The position numbers and the translations under genes were made by a program. A stretch of 59,988 nucleotides of DNA from Deinococcus yavapaiensis KR-236. Its GTDB lineage: Bacteria; Deinococcota; Deinococci; Deinococcales; Deinococcaceae. Shown one piece after another: positions 26,119 to 36,044 of the stretch. Under the pieces are notes generated by a model. The model was not told the DNA's origin, searched no databases, and saw nothing but the letters and a program-made list of their open reading frames with translations. The stretch is taken from contig NZ_QJSX01000019.1 of the NCBI RefSeq assembly GCF_003217515.1, positions 1 through 59,988 on the forward strand, in the 5' to 3' direction. Within the stretch, counting starts at the first letter, position 1, and each line of letters opens with the position of its first letter.

Positions 26119-26577
26119 TCACGGCATGTCGAGCGCCTCGAGGATAGCGTGCGCGAGGTCGGCGACGTCCTGCGTGGTAGAGGCGCGCAACGCTTCGAAG
26201 CGGGCGCGTTCGGCGCGCACACCTCCGCGAAGTTCGGTCATCCAGTTGGGGCGGGTCACGCCGCGTCGATGCGTCGTGCACTGCGCGAAGCCAAGGAAGA
26301 TGTCGAGCAGTTCGGCCGTGAGCGCGTGATCCTCGTGCGCGGCGGCGTGATCGAAGGCGCACACGAGGAACGGCAAGGCAGGCCAGGCGGCGCTCGAGAC
26401 GTAGGCGCGTTGATGGCACAAGCTGCACCACAAGTCGTGCGCTGCGTCGAGGCGGTTCGTCGCGTCGGTGGCCCAGAGCGCTTGAAGGTAGAGGGGGATT
26501 TTCGTGGCGGGACCGTAGGCAGTGTCGAAGGACGGCCAGTCGATCGCGTTGAGCGTTTTTTGAAGGTTGGTGGTCAT
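26119..26577 (-). CDS. HEAT-like hypothetical protein (152 aa)
   Basis: The protein contains IDWPSFDTAYGPATKIPLYL, AHDLWCSLCHQRAYVSSAAW and PALPFLVCAFD, a pattern I know from short HEAT-repeat-type proteins in actinobacteria and Deinococcus. Their function is unestablished; some lie in toxin-immunity or accessory loci. It is all helical, with no signal peptide. The start MTTNLQKTLNAIDW at 26577 is natural. It sits between the integrase remnant and the tRNA-derived joint, so it is probably island cargo. Confidence 0.6.
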   Translation of the reverse strand: MTTNLQKTLNAIDWPSFDTAYGPATKIPLYLQALWATDATNRLDAAHDLWCSLCHQRAYVSSAAWPALPFLVCAFDHAAAHEDHALTAELLDIFLGFAQCTTHRRGVTRPNWMTELRGGVRAERARFEALRASTTQDVADLAHAILEALDMP

Positions 26578-26669
26578 GCGGTTTCGTCCCGGGTCGTGCC
26601 TTCGGCTATTCCACCGCTACTACATCTCATGGCGTTTTTTCGAGGTGCGCTGCCGAGGGCATAAGCAAG

Positions 26670-26695
26670 AAAACCCCGTCTGAGACGCGGTTTTA
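26670..26695 (-). terminator. Terminator hairpin beside the partial tRNA copy
   Basis: AAAACCCCGTCT pairs with AGACGCGGTTTT with one mismatch. It lies directly next to the partial tRNA-Gln and resembles the terminator beside the intact tRNA (35815-35840), so the duplicated unit includes a tRNA terminator. Confidence 0.65.
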
Positions 26696-26699
26696 AGGT

Positions 26700-26747
26700 T
26701 GGCTGGGGCACATGGATTCGAATCATGATCGACGCTTCCAAAGAGCG
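26700..26747 (-). repeat. Partial tRNA-Gln copy, 3' half (joint B, att-like)
   Basis: 48 bases match the 3' half of the intact tRNA-Gln gene (35845-35892) at 47 of 48 positions. They run from the encoded CCA through the T-arm to the anticodon loop and 5' side of the anticodon stem. Identity stops abruptly after that, where the intact gene continues into its D-arm. This is the expected att footprint of a tyrosine-integrase element crossing over at the anticodon stem-loop. Confidence 0.8.
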
Positions 26748-27354
26748 AGCCAAGCCGATTCCCCTCGATTGTATAAGGTTGGGAAAAGCCTCCCGGACGC
26801 GCTTTTTCTGCTACTCCAGATTACCTTAGACCCTTCGAGATCACACACGATTACGCGCTATTGCACCAGAACGCATCCGTGTTTTTCTTCGTCCAGCACC
26901 CCATAAAGCCCATCGACCCTGCAAGGAACAGGAAGGGACGACACGACCACAGCGAGGTCTTCCAAAGCGGCAACAACCCCTCGACCTCATCCTCGTACCC
27001 GCCAAGCGCACCGTGTACGACAAGCGACCTAGCTGTGCGATTAACAGCACGAAGGGCGTCTTTCCGACCTCCTTCCCATCGATGATGACGGCAGCGCCAC
27101 CTCAGTCGGGCCGTGCTTATTCGCTCAGCGAAGGCGGTAAGAACGGACAGTTCGGCAGGTACGGTGGACAGATCGGGTCTTGGACGAAGCAGCTATCAGG
27201 CACGCATGTCATAGGTGGACTGGGCGGCGTAGGAGGTATAGGCGTTGACGCGCAAGAAGCGAGTGTCGCGGCGAGCACGATGAGCAAGGCACCAGCGGCG
27301 TGTGAAGGGATCGGCGGGCCGTCATCCTAACGAGCCGCCCGGCGTGCAGCCAAG
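26748..27354. other. Island-end sequence and gap, no supported gene
   Basis: The first 100 bases align with those right of joint A (12836-12945). The rest (26850-27354) has only short frames; a 105-codon plus frame at 27013-27330 is glycine-rich without a start signal and is not accepted. Confidence 0.4.
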
Positions 27355-27647
27355 TTAAGCCCGAGTACGCTCAGCGCTTCGTACCACGCGCTGCTGTGTC
27401 GCGCTTGACCGGCCATCCTCGGTCTTTGGTACGGCAACGCGCTTCAGGCGTTTGATCTCTTCGTGCTCGGGGGTCGAGCGAGCCTTGCGCTTGCCCGGAA
27501 AGGCGAGCGCGCCGTGCTTCTTGTCGGCAGTCACCCAGTTTTGCAGCGTGGAGCGACCCAGGCCGAGGTCTCGGGTGTTACCCTCCTGCCGGGCGAGCTC
27601 GACGGCGTTCTCCTTGAATTCTGCGTCGTACGTTTTTCGTGTTCACA
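27355..27647 (-). pseudogene. IS3-type transposase OrfA remnant
   Basis: The minus strand reads RKTYDAEFKENAVELARQEG, then GLGRSTLQNWVTADKKHG and KRKARSTPEHEEIKRLKR, the helix-turn-helix and leucine-rich pattern of IS3-family OrfA. A TGA sits right after the only near ATG, a few residues are missing between the helices, and no OrfB follows. It is a dead fragment. I could not define terminal inverted repeats. Confidence 0.7.
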
Positions 27648-27838
27648 TGCCCAGCCTCTTTGTGATGATCGCCGTTCTTTTCGGCAACTCCGTACAGCGG
27701 GGGCAACTCCATGGCCGTGCGTGACCGCGTCGACAAGCCGGTCCTTTCGCGCATGCTCGACGCGCTTCCCCATCCGGTGCAGTTCGGCGCGGCGCTCGCC
27801 GAACTCACGCGGCTACTTGCGCCGCGTATGGTGAAGGT

Positions 27839-28894
27839 ATGCTTCCGTACCGAATCGTGGTCGTCGGCGCGTCCGCCGGTGGCACGCAACCCCTCCTCGA
27901 ACTCGCCGCGGCCCTTCCCGCTGACTTCTCCGGCAGCATCTGCGTCGTCACGCACATGCCCGCGCATACGCCCAGCCGACTCCCGGACATTCTCAGCAAC
28001 GCCGGACCGCTCCACGCCACCCACCCGGAGGACGGCGAACCCCTCCGGCCCGGCCGCATCTACTGCGCGCCGACCGACCGTCACCTGCTCGTGGAAGATC
28101 ACCACCTGGCCGTCAAGCAAGGCCCGAAGGAAAACCGCCACCGACCCGCCATCGACACCCTCTTCCGCTCGGCCGCGTACAGCCATGGCCCCAACGTTAT
28201 CGGCGTGGTCCTGTCCGGCATGCTCGACGACGGCACGTCCGGTTTGTGGACCATCAAGCACTTCGGCGGCACCGCCGTGGTGCAAGACCCCAGGGACGCC
28301 GAATTCGACTCGATGCCGCTCAGCGCGCTCAACCAGGTGAACGTCGACCACACCGTCCGTGCCCGTGACCTCGCCACGCTCCTCACGCGTCTCGTCGGCG
28401 AGCCCGTGCCGAACGCGGGGGAAGTGAACGTGCCTGACGACGAACGACGGCGCGTGGAAATCGAAGTGAGCATCGCCAGGCGAGACAGCGCCTTTCGCAA
28501 AGGCATCATGGACTTCGGGAAGGTGACGCCGCAGACCTGCCCGGAGTGCGGCGGGGTGCTCGTGCAAATCAAGGAAGGCGGCTTTACCCGTTACCGCTGC
28601 CACACCGGGCACGCGTACACGGGCGACACGTTGCTCGCGAGCGTGACAGAGCACGTGGAGGAGACGCTGTGGCGCGCCATGCGCACCTTGGAGGAAGCGA
28701 CGATGCTGTTGGAAAACACCGGCACGGAACTCGAAGAAAGCGGCAACGCGCGCCTCGCACGTGAATACGCCCGTCAGGCACGACAGGTGGAAGCGCGAAC
28801 GCGCGCGATCTTTGACGCCATCACCCCCAACGAGACGCTCAGCGCTCAGCGCCTCAAGCAGCACGCCGAGCAGGACGGCGACGAGTCGACTTGA
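27839..28894 (+). CDS. CheB-type methylesterase-domain protein with C-terminal zinc ribbon (351 aa)
   Basis: Residues 1-190 form a CheB catalytic domain: serine in VVVGASAGGTQPL, histidine in VVTHMPA, aspartate in VVLSGMLDDGT. There is no receiver domain, so it is not the standard chemotaxis CheB. The C-terminal part has a CPECGG...C..H ribbon (TCPECGGVLVQIKEGG; YRCHTGHAYT) and a helical tail. Family knowledge: deamidation or demethylation of glutamyl residues. Its target here is unknown, since no chemoreceptor gene is in the window. Start ATG 27839 with a weak GAAGGT site. It converges on the CheB-CheR gene. Confidence 0.85.
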   Translation: MLPYRIVVVGASAGGTQPLLELAAALPADFSGSICVVTHMPAHTPSRLPDILSNAGPLHATHPEDGEPLRPGRIYCAPTDRHLLVEDHHLAVKQGPKENRHRPAIDTLFRSAAYSHGPNVIGVVLSGMLDDGTSGLWTIKHFGGTAVVQDPRDAEFDSMPLSALNQVNVDHTVRARDLATLLTRLVGEPVPNAGEVNVPDDERRRVEIEVSIARRDSAFRKGIMDFGKVTPQTCPECGGVLVQIKEGGFTRYRCHTGHAYTGDTLLASVTEHVEETLWRAMRTLEEATMLLENTGTELEESGNARLAREYARQARQVEARTRAIFDAITPNETLSAQRLKQHAEQDGDEST

Positions 28895-28905
28895 ACCGAT
28901 GGAAA

Positions 28906-28958
28906 CGCGGCCATTCGAACGTCACGCGCTTCACGTGCACGCCGTTCGAATGGCCGCG
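28906..28958. terminator. 16-bp inverted repeat between convergent genes
   Basis: CGCGGCCATTCGAACG (28906-28921) is perfectly complementary to 28943-28958 with a 21-nt loop. It lies between two convergent stops (28894 and 28964), so it is a probable bidirectional terminator without T runs. Confidence 0.7.
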
Positions 28959-28963
28959 CCAAG

Positions 28964-31951
28964 TCAACGCCCCTCGTTTTCTTCTGCCTCGCCGCTCGTC
29001 ACGTCCTTGACGACCTCCTCGAGAATCGAGGTGATGTTCTCCAGCGTCATGAGGTGCACGGCCTGCTGCCCGTCCGTACTCAAGACCGGCCACGCCTCCA
29101 CCTTCATCTTCTGCACGCCCACGCCGGGCACGTCGAGGTCGATGACGTGGTTGGTGAGCGGCACGTCCGTCAACACCATCTCGGACAGCTTCGCGCGCAA
29201 CTCCCACGAGTCGAGTTGCTGACGGCCCAGACTGCCCAGGTCGTACACAGGCCGCGCGCGGGCCTGCTCGGGAGACACGCGCAGCAAATCGTAGAGGGCC
29301 TTATTGGCCGTGATGACCCTCAGGTCGTCGTCGAACTCGACCATCGGGATGATGATGCAGTTGAGCAGCGCTTCCGAGTGCAGCACCGACTGGTCGAGCT
29401 TCGCCTCGATTTCCTTGACCGAGTCGATGTTCGTGAAGGCAACGACGACTCCGTCGATGAAGTTATCGGCGGTGCGGTACGGATTGATGCGCATCAAGTA
29501 CCAGTGGTCGTCGAGGGTTCGCACTTGCGCTTCGTGCGGCAACAGCGTTTCCAGCACGGCGGTCACGTCCTGCTCCAAGTTCACGTCGCGTAACTTCACG
29601 TTGAGGTCCCCGACGTGCCGTCCGACGTCCGACCCGATGAGGTTCATCACCCGCGTGATTTGAGTCGTGAAGCGTTTGATGCGCAAGTCGTTCCCGAGGT
29701 ACAGCGTGGCGATGCCCGCGCTTTCCAGCAAGTTCTTGATGTCATCGTTCGCGCGCGCGAGGTCGTGGATGACGCCTTGATGCTCGGCGTTCGTGGTGAG
29801 CAACTCCTCGTTGACGGATTGCAGTTCCTCTTTGGACGTCAGTAGTTCCTCGTTGGTGCTTTTGAGCTCCTCGATGGTCGTTTGGTACTCCTCGTTCGTG
29901 CTGCGAAGCTCCTCGTTGGAGATGACGTTTTCCTCCATCGTCGCCCGCAAGGTTTCACGCAGGTGCTGCACTTCCCGCGTGAGTGCCTGCACTTGATCGA
30001 TTTGCTCGGGCGTGGCTGGCACCGCTTCCTCCGCGGGCCGCTCTTGAAAGACGACCAGCAGCGTGTCTTGCGCCTGTGCTTCCGGGGACTGAACGGGGTG
30101 CACCGTCACGTCGAGCACGAGTACTTCGCGGTCTTCATCTTGCCGAACGTCGCGCAAGGTCACGGCGCGCTTCTCGCGCGTGGCCCGCCGCATGGCGGAT
30201 GCCAACTCGAAGCGCATCCCGTCGTGCGTCATGTCGAGCACGTTCACGGTGCCGCTCGATCCGGACGGCAGTTCCAGGAAGCGGCTGGTGCGGCCGGTCA
30301 CGTACAAGATGTCGCCCTCGGCGTTCACCACCACCGCCGGTGGCGCGTACATGGCCAGCAGCAAGCGCTCCACGGGAGACGGCAAGTGATAGGTGCGGGC
30401 CGCGCGACGTTCCGGTGGCTGCGCTTGGGACAGCCGTGTGGAGGGCGAGCGAACCAAGATCAGCCCCACAGGCAGCGTGTTCACCGCGCCCAGCTCTCTT
30501 AGGTAGATCTTCCAGCGTGAATCGAGCGTCTGGAAGCGCTCATCGTGCGACCCCGTCGTTTCACTCACCCCGAGAAGCAGCAGTCCGTTCGGTTGCAGGG
30601 CGTAATGGAACACCGACAGGATCTGCTGTTGCAAGTCGGCGTTCAGGTAGATCAGCATGTTGCGGCACGTCAGCAAGTCAAGCCGCGTGAAGGGTGGGTC
30701 GTTGAAGGTGTTGTGCAGCGCGAACACGATCAAGTCGCGGAGCACGCTGTTGACGTGGTAGCCGCCGCTGGTCGGCGTGAAGTACCGCCGCAAGCGCTCG
30801 GGCGTGACGGTCTGCTCGATGCTTGCCGGGTAGAGGCCCGCGCGGGCTTTGTCGATAGAGCGCGGGTCGATGTCCGTCGCGAACACTTGAATGCCCGTCG
30901 GTCCGCGCCACTCGGGTTCCTGAGTGAGTTCGTGCAGCACCATCGCGACGCTGTACGCTTCCTCGCCGCTGGCGCACCCGACGGTCCACGCGCGAACGGC
31001 TTCCCCGCCGCGCTCGTCGCGCGTGAGCGTCATTCGCAAGTGCGCCTTGAGGCGTTCGAACGCCTCGGGGTCGCGGAAGAAGCTGGTGACGTTGATGGTG
31101 AGGTCGTCGAACAGCGCGTCTACTTCGCTCGGGTGCTGCTGCAGGAACTGGTGGTACTGCGCGAGGGAGTCGAGGCGGTGGCTTTTCAAACGGCGGTCCA
31201 TGCGGCGCAGCAGCGTGGCGTGCTTGTAGCGGGTGAAGTCCTGCCCGGTGCGTTCCCGCACGAGCAGCAGCACCCGTTGAAGGTCCGCGCTGGACGCTGC
31301 TGGATCGCTTTGCAGCAAGCGTTCGCGCGTGACGCGTTCCAGCAGATGTGACGCGAGTTCGTCCGCGGGCCGCACTTCATCCACGACGCCCGTCGCGATG
31401 GCGCTCGTGGGCATCGCGGGATAATCGGCGGTCGTGGGATCCTGCGCGAGCACCAACCCGAAGTTCTCTTTGATGGCGCGAACACCGCGCGTGCCGTCCG
31501 AGCCCATCCCGGACAGAATCACCGCGACCGCGCGTTCCCCGACGTCCGCCGCGAGACTCGCGAGGAACGCGTCGATGACGCGTCCCTCCGCCACGTCGAG
31601 GTCACGCAGCAGCAACGTGCCGTTCATGACGGCGAGGCTGAAGCCCGCCGGGATGACGTACACGTGATCCGGTTCGACGCGCAGACCATCCTCGATCAAC
31701 TCGACGGGCAAGGACGTGCAACGGCGCAGCAAGTCCGGCATCAAGCTTTCTCCGTTCGGGCTGAGGTGCGTCACCACCACGAACGTCATGCCGCTTCCAG
31801 GCGGGAGGCCCAGGAAGAACCGCTCGTACCCGTCGAGGGCCCCGGCGGACCCGCCGAGCGCGACGATCCTGGTGGGCGGCGTGGGGGACAGGGCGGCCTC
31901 GGTTGAGCTGGGTGCGGCGGTATTCGGCGGTCGGTTCGAGTCGTCGGTCAT
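28964..31951 (-). CDS. CheB-CheR-PAS fusion protein (995 aa), no kinase domain
   Basis: Order: a CheB domain (serine in ALGGSAGALDGY, histidine in VVVTHLSP, aspartate in ILSGMGSDGT). Then a CheR methyltransferase (SFFRDPEAFERL; SAM motif VGCASGEEAYSVAM; ATDIDPRSIDKARAGLYPAS; CRNMLIYL). Then a PAS-like region, a long coiled coil of repeated STNEEL/SVNEEL units (about 690-740), and two PAS-like segments to the end. It stops with ENITSILEEVV and lacks the histidine-kinase module often found in this fusion family. Methylation and demethylation by one polypeptide is known for the family; targets here are unknown. Start ATG 31951 follows AAAGGAAC. Confidence 0.9.
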   Translation of the reverse strand: MTDDSNRPPNTAAPSSTEAALSPTPPTRIVALGGSAGALDGYERFFLGLPPGSGMTFVVVTHLSPNGESLMPDLLRRCTSLPVELIEDGLRVEPDHVYVIPAGFSLAVMNGTLLLRDLDVAEGRVIDAFLASLAADVGERAVAVILSGMGSDGTRGVRAIKENFGLVLAQDPTTADYPAMPTSAIATGVVDEVRPADELASHLLERVTRERLLQSDPAASSADLQRVLLLVRERTGQDFTRYKHATLLRRMDRRLKSHRLDSLAQYHQFLQQHPSEVDALFDDLTINVTSFFRDPEAFERLKAHLRMTLTRDERGGEAVRAWTVGCASGEEAYSVAMVLHELTQEPEWRGPTGIQVFATDIDPRSIDKARAGLYPASIEQTVTPERLRRYFTPTSGGYHVNSVLRDLIVFALHNTFNDPPFTRLDLLTCRNMLIYLNADLQQQILSVFHYALQPNGLLLLGVSETTGSHDERFQTLDSRWKIYLRELGAVNTLPVGLILVRSPSTRLSQAQPPERRAARTYHLPSPVERLLLAMYAPPAVVVNAEGDILYVTGRTSRFLELPSGSSGTVNVLDMTHDGMRFELASAMRRATREKRAVTLRDVRQDEDREVLVLDVTVHPVQSPEAQAQDTLLVVFQERPAEEAVPATPEQIDQVQALTREVQHLRETLRATMEENVISNEELRSTNEEYQTTIEELKSTNEELLTSKEELQSVNEELLTTNAEHQGVIHDLARANDDIKNLLESAGIATLYLGNDLRIKRFTTQITRVMNLIGSDVGRHVGDLNVKLRDVNLEQDVTAVLETLLPHEAQVRTLDDHWYLMRINPYRTADNFIDGVVVAFTNIDSVKEIEAKLDQSVLHSEALLNCIIIPMVEFDDDLRVITANKALYDLLRVSPEQARARPVYDLGSLGRQQLDSWELRAKLSEMVLTDVPLTNHVIDLDVPGVGVQKMKVEAWPVLSTDGQQAVHLMTLENITSILEEVVKDVTSGEAEENEGR

Positions 31952-32169
31952 GAAGTTCCTTTGCGAGGCGCGCGTGCCGAGCGGCGGGCATAGCGTCGCT
32001 TAGGAAACAGCGAGGTTACCTTGCAAGTCACTGTACCATCCGGACGTGAGGGAGCGGCGCGAGGCGCGGGCCGTTCGAAGGGCCGTCGCGACCTGCGCCT
32101 TCCCTTTTTCTGCTAGACTTCACAAAATTTCCTACGATTCAGGCGGATGCGGGACCGTCGAAAGGACCC

Positions 32170-33459
32170 ATGAACGACGAGACGACGCCCGCCTTGAACA
32201 CATTGCGAGAAACGGCCGAGCAGAAGCTGAAGGAAACGCCGCCGTTCGTGCTGCCGGACACGCCGGACGTCTTGAAGCACGAACTGTCCGTGCATCAAAT
32301 CGAGTTGGAACTGCAAAACCAACAGTTGCGCGAAGCCAACATGGAGTTGCAGCGCACACAGGATCGGTACGTGGAGTTGTACGATCACGCGCCCGTCGGG
32401 TACTTCACGCTCGACGACCAGGGCATCATTCGCGAAGCGAACGTGCGCACGACGCGCCTGCTCGAGATGGAACGGTCACGGCTGCTGGGCCGTCGGCTTT
32501 CCCAATTCACGGCACCTGAATCCCGCACGCTGCTCGCCATGCTGCTGCCGCGCCTGCTGGCAAGCGCGGAAGTCATCGTGGCGGAACTGCACCTGCAACG
32601 CGCGGACGGCAGTTCCTTCCCGGTGCGGTTGGAAGGCCGGACGCCCGCATCCGGCGGGTGCCTCATCGCCATGACGGACATCACGACGGAAAAGAACGCG
32701 CAAGCGGAATTGTTGCACTTGAACGAAACGTTGGAGCAGCGAGTCCGGGAACGCACCGCCAAGATGCGCGAAGTCAACGATGAACTCAAGGCCGTCACCC
32801 TCAGCATCAGCGAGGACTTGATGGTGCCGCTTCGCCGCGTCTCGTCGCTCGCGGACGTGCTGCGTCGCGACGGGCTCACCTCGAGCGGCACGCACGCCGA
32901 GCACTTCAGTCACGTGTTCCGCTCGGTGGACCGCCTGGAGGAGCTCGCGCACGCCTTGCTGGAGTACACGCGCGCCTCGCAAACCCGCGTGCGGCTCGCG
33001 CCGCTCGACTTGAACCGCGTCTTCCAGGAAGTCGCGAAGGACGTGCGGCCCCGCATGCAAGGCCGAACCGTGCACCTGACCCATGACGCGCTGCCGGTCG
33101 TGCTGAGCGACAGCAGCGCGATGCAACTGGTGTTCTTCAAGGTGTTGGACAACGCCTTGAAGTTCACGGAGACGCGCAGCGAAGCGCGCATTCACGTGAG
33201 CGCGCAAGAGTCGGAGTCGGAGTTCATCGTGCGCTTCACGGACAACGGCGTGGGGTTCAACAACCGCCATCGCGACAAGCTCTTCCAGATTTTCAAGCGC
33301 CTCCACCCCGAATCGGCGTTTCCCGGCGCGGGCATGGGTCTCGCGATCGTCCGGCGGGTGTGCGGCCGCTTCGGGGCGCGCGTGTGGGCCGAAGGGAAGG
33401 TGGACGGCGGCGCGACGTTCTTCATCGGGTGGCCCAAACAACCGACCCTGCTGGAGTGA
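32170..33459 (+). CDS. PAS histidine-kinase-like protein lacking the phospho-accepting histidine (429 aa)
   Basis: Order: N-terminal coiled coil (HQIELELQNQQLREANMELQ), a PAS domain (about 65-175), a second coiled coil (LNETLEQRVRERTAKMREVN), an H-box-like helix pair, then a HATPase domain with N-box VLDNALKFTE, G1 DNGVGFN and G2 GAGMGLAIV. In the H-box, where kinases of this type read VSHDLRAPLR, this protein reads ISEDLMVPLR: the histidine is a glutamate (codon GAG, 32812-32814). Autophosphorylation at the usual site is therefore not possible; an ATP-sensing or scaffold role is inferred. Divergent from the CheB-CheR gene and convergent with CheB 2. Confidence 0.85.
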   Translation: MNDETTPALNTLRETAEQKLKETPPFVLPDTPDVLKHELSVHQIELELQNQQLREANMELQRTQDRYVELYDHAPVGYFTLDDQGIIREANVRTTRLLEMERSRLLGRRLSQFTAPESRTLLAMLLPRLLASAEVIVAELHLQRADGSSFPVRLEGRTPASGGCLIAMTDITTEKNAQAELLHLNETLEQRVRERTAKMREVNDELKAVTLSISEDLMVPLRRVSSLADVLRRDGLTSSGTHAEHFSHVFRSVDRLEELAHALLEYTRASQTRVRLAPLDLNRVFQEVAKDVRPRMQGRTVHLTHDALPVVLSDSSAMQLVFFKVLDNALKFTETRSEARIHVSAQESESEFIVRFTDNGVGFNNRHRDKLFQIFKRLHPESAFPGAGMGLAIVRRVCGRFGARVWAEGKVDGGATFFIGWPKQPTLLE

Positions 33460-33487
33460 CGCCGCCTCGTTGACCGTCACGTGCCCG

Positions 33488-34543
<1,056 letters not shown>

Positions 34544-34627
34544 GCGTCATTGTCGGTCGAAGGATGTTGAGCGAGGTGCGCCTTTGCCTCGCGTGCGTTC
34601 AGGATGAAGAGCCGCACGGTCGATGCA

Positions 34628-35694
34628 ATGCGAACCGACGATGAGCAAGGCGTTCCCTTCGCCCTCCACGCGCACGGTCAAATCGCCGATCCGCGCGTCG
34701 CCCCCCAAGGGTGCGTGGTACCGCTGCTTGACGTGCGCCGATCCCGTTCACGTCGCGCGGCCTCGTGCGAGCTGCGCACTTCAAGTACCACCGCCGCGCC
34801 GAGGAACGCACGTGTTCCCGCGAAAACGTGGAGCACGCCGCGTTCAAACGCCTGCTGGTCGAACGACTCACCCATCACGGCAAGTTCACGGCTCGTTTCC
34901 GTTGCACGTGCTGCGGCAACGCGCAAAGCCGAACGTACCGCCTCTCGCCGACCGCGGTCGTGCGCGAGGAAGTCGCGATTCCCCCGTTTCGCGCGGACGC
35001 CGCTGTCCTCGAAGACGGCGTGGTGCGCGTCGCGGTCGAAGCGTATTGGACGCATGCTGTCAGCGCCGAGAAAGGCACGACTTTAGCGTCGAAGTGGCTC
35101 GAAGTCGACGCGTTTCCGGACGGTCTCGCCGATGACAAACCGCCGGAGCTTCGCGTGTTGGACTCCAACTTCTTCTCCGGCAAGCCGTGCGCACACTGTC
35201 AAGCGCTGCAAGATTCACGCGACGAGCAAGAACAACGCGAACGGGAAGTGCACGAAGTGCGCTTGCATGCACATGTCGAAGCGGAACGTCGCCGAGAAGG
35301 GGAAGAACGGCAGCGGGAAACCGAACGGCACGCGCTGATGCTCGCCGCGCGGGCGCGACTGGCGGCGGGAACGGGAACGGGAAGTATCAGCTTCCACTCC
35401 AGCCAATTGATTGAACTCGCTCCGACCGTTAGCAGCCTGTCCTACTCCACCGTGCAGTCGTTCATGTACGAAACCAGCAAAAGAACAGTACTTGCCAGCA
35501 CCGAGCAGAACGGAAAGTTCCTACTGCACCTTGTTGTCTACTGCAATCAAGAGTTCCCTGGGCATGCTGATGAGACCCAACGGTACGGCCTGGTGGTTTC
35601 GCTCGAGCACGAAGACGCCCAGATACAGCTGTACCAAAGCGTTCAACAAACCGTCGTCACCGACGTTCGTGTTCGGACCCGAGTGCGTGTATGA
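34628..35694 (+). pseudogene. Frameshifted CoiA-like gene
   Basis: Three frames must be joined. MRTDDEQGVPFALHAHGQIA from 34628, then AWYRCLTCADPVHVARP in the next frame, then AAHFKYHRRAEERTCSRENV and EHAAFKRLL in the third, which stays open to 35694. The joined product matches the N-terminal CoiA-like pattern (two-cysteine knuckle, H-F-x-H, Cys, EH..K..L), followed by a long charged coiled coil and an unrecognised C-terminal part. Two single-base shifts are needed, near 34710 and 34760. Either the gene is broken, or only the third frame (GTG 34765) is translated. Function unknown; CoiA-like proteins relate to DNA uptake or nuclease-like roles. Confidence 0.5.
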
Positions 35695-35814
35695 CAAGTC
35701 GATCGGCTCATCTACAGATTTGTCGAGAGGCGCTTGGGCTAGGCGACACCGGGGTCAACTTCTATTGCACCAATCAGTGCAGAAGTACGCTACCAAGCGA
35801 AGCTGAAAAGAAAG

Positions 35815-35840
35815 AAAACCGCGCTCTAGAGCGCGGTTTT
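35815..35840 (-). terminator. tRNA-Gln terminator
   Basis: A perfect 13-bp palindrome (AAAACCGCGCTCT / AGAGCGCGGTTTT) lies 4 nt beyond the tRNA 3' end, with a T-rich continuation on the minus strand: a standard intrinsic terminator. Confidence 0.85.
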
Positions 35841-35844
35841 CAGT

Positions 35845-35918
35845 TGGCTGGGGCACATGGATTCGAACCATGATCGACGCTTCCAAAGAGCGTTGTCCTG
35901 CCGTTAGACGATGCCCCA
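35845..35918 (-). tRNA. tRNA-Gln (anticodon TTG)
   Basis: On the minus strand the gene starts TGGGGCAT and ends TGCCCCAGCCA with encoded CCA. The seven-base acceptor stem pairs perfectly, the D-arm contains CTAACGGCAG, the anticodon loop is CTTTGGA (anticodon TTG), and the T-arm reads CATGGTTCGAATCCATG. All cloverleaf parts are intact. It decodes CAA. Its 3' half is the integration site of the islands to the left, yet the gene is complete, so the last element restored it. The stretch 35919-36044 to its right holds only spacer and the next gene's promoter. Confidence 0.95.
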
Positions 35919-36044
35919 ACGCGGTGTTACTTGCAGGACGGCCTCCTCAGAGGCATGGGAAGTATAGCGAGGAGGCTTTCATAGGTCAAGGGGGGCGAAG
36001 CGGAGGCAAATCTGGCGTCATGCTCCGCCCTCTAGGCTGAACTC

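Larger units (their letters stand above)
12809..26747. mobile_element. Probable integrated island 1 carrying the Ter cluster
   Basis: The segment is bounded by partial tRNA-Gln 3' copies in the same orientation (12809-12835 and 26700-26747). It contains a decayed tyrosine integrase next to its right end, a truncated nuclease gene at its left end and the 11-kb one-strand Ter cluster. This is the normal layout of a tRNA-integrated genomic island whose integrase has decayed. Boundaries are inferred from the repeats; the left copy is worn, so the left edge is less certain. Confidence 0.5.

Noticed and set aside
27013..27330. 105-codon glycine-rich plus frame in island 2
   Set aside because: No start signal, no similarity to known proteins, biased composition.
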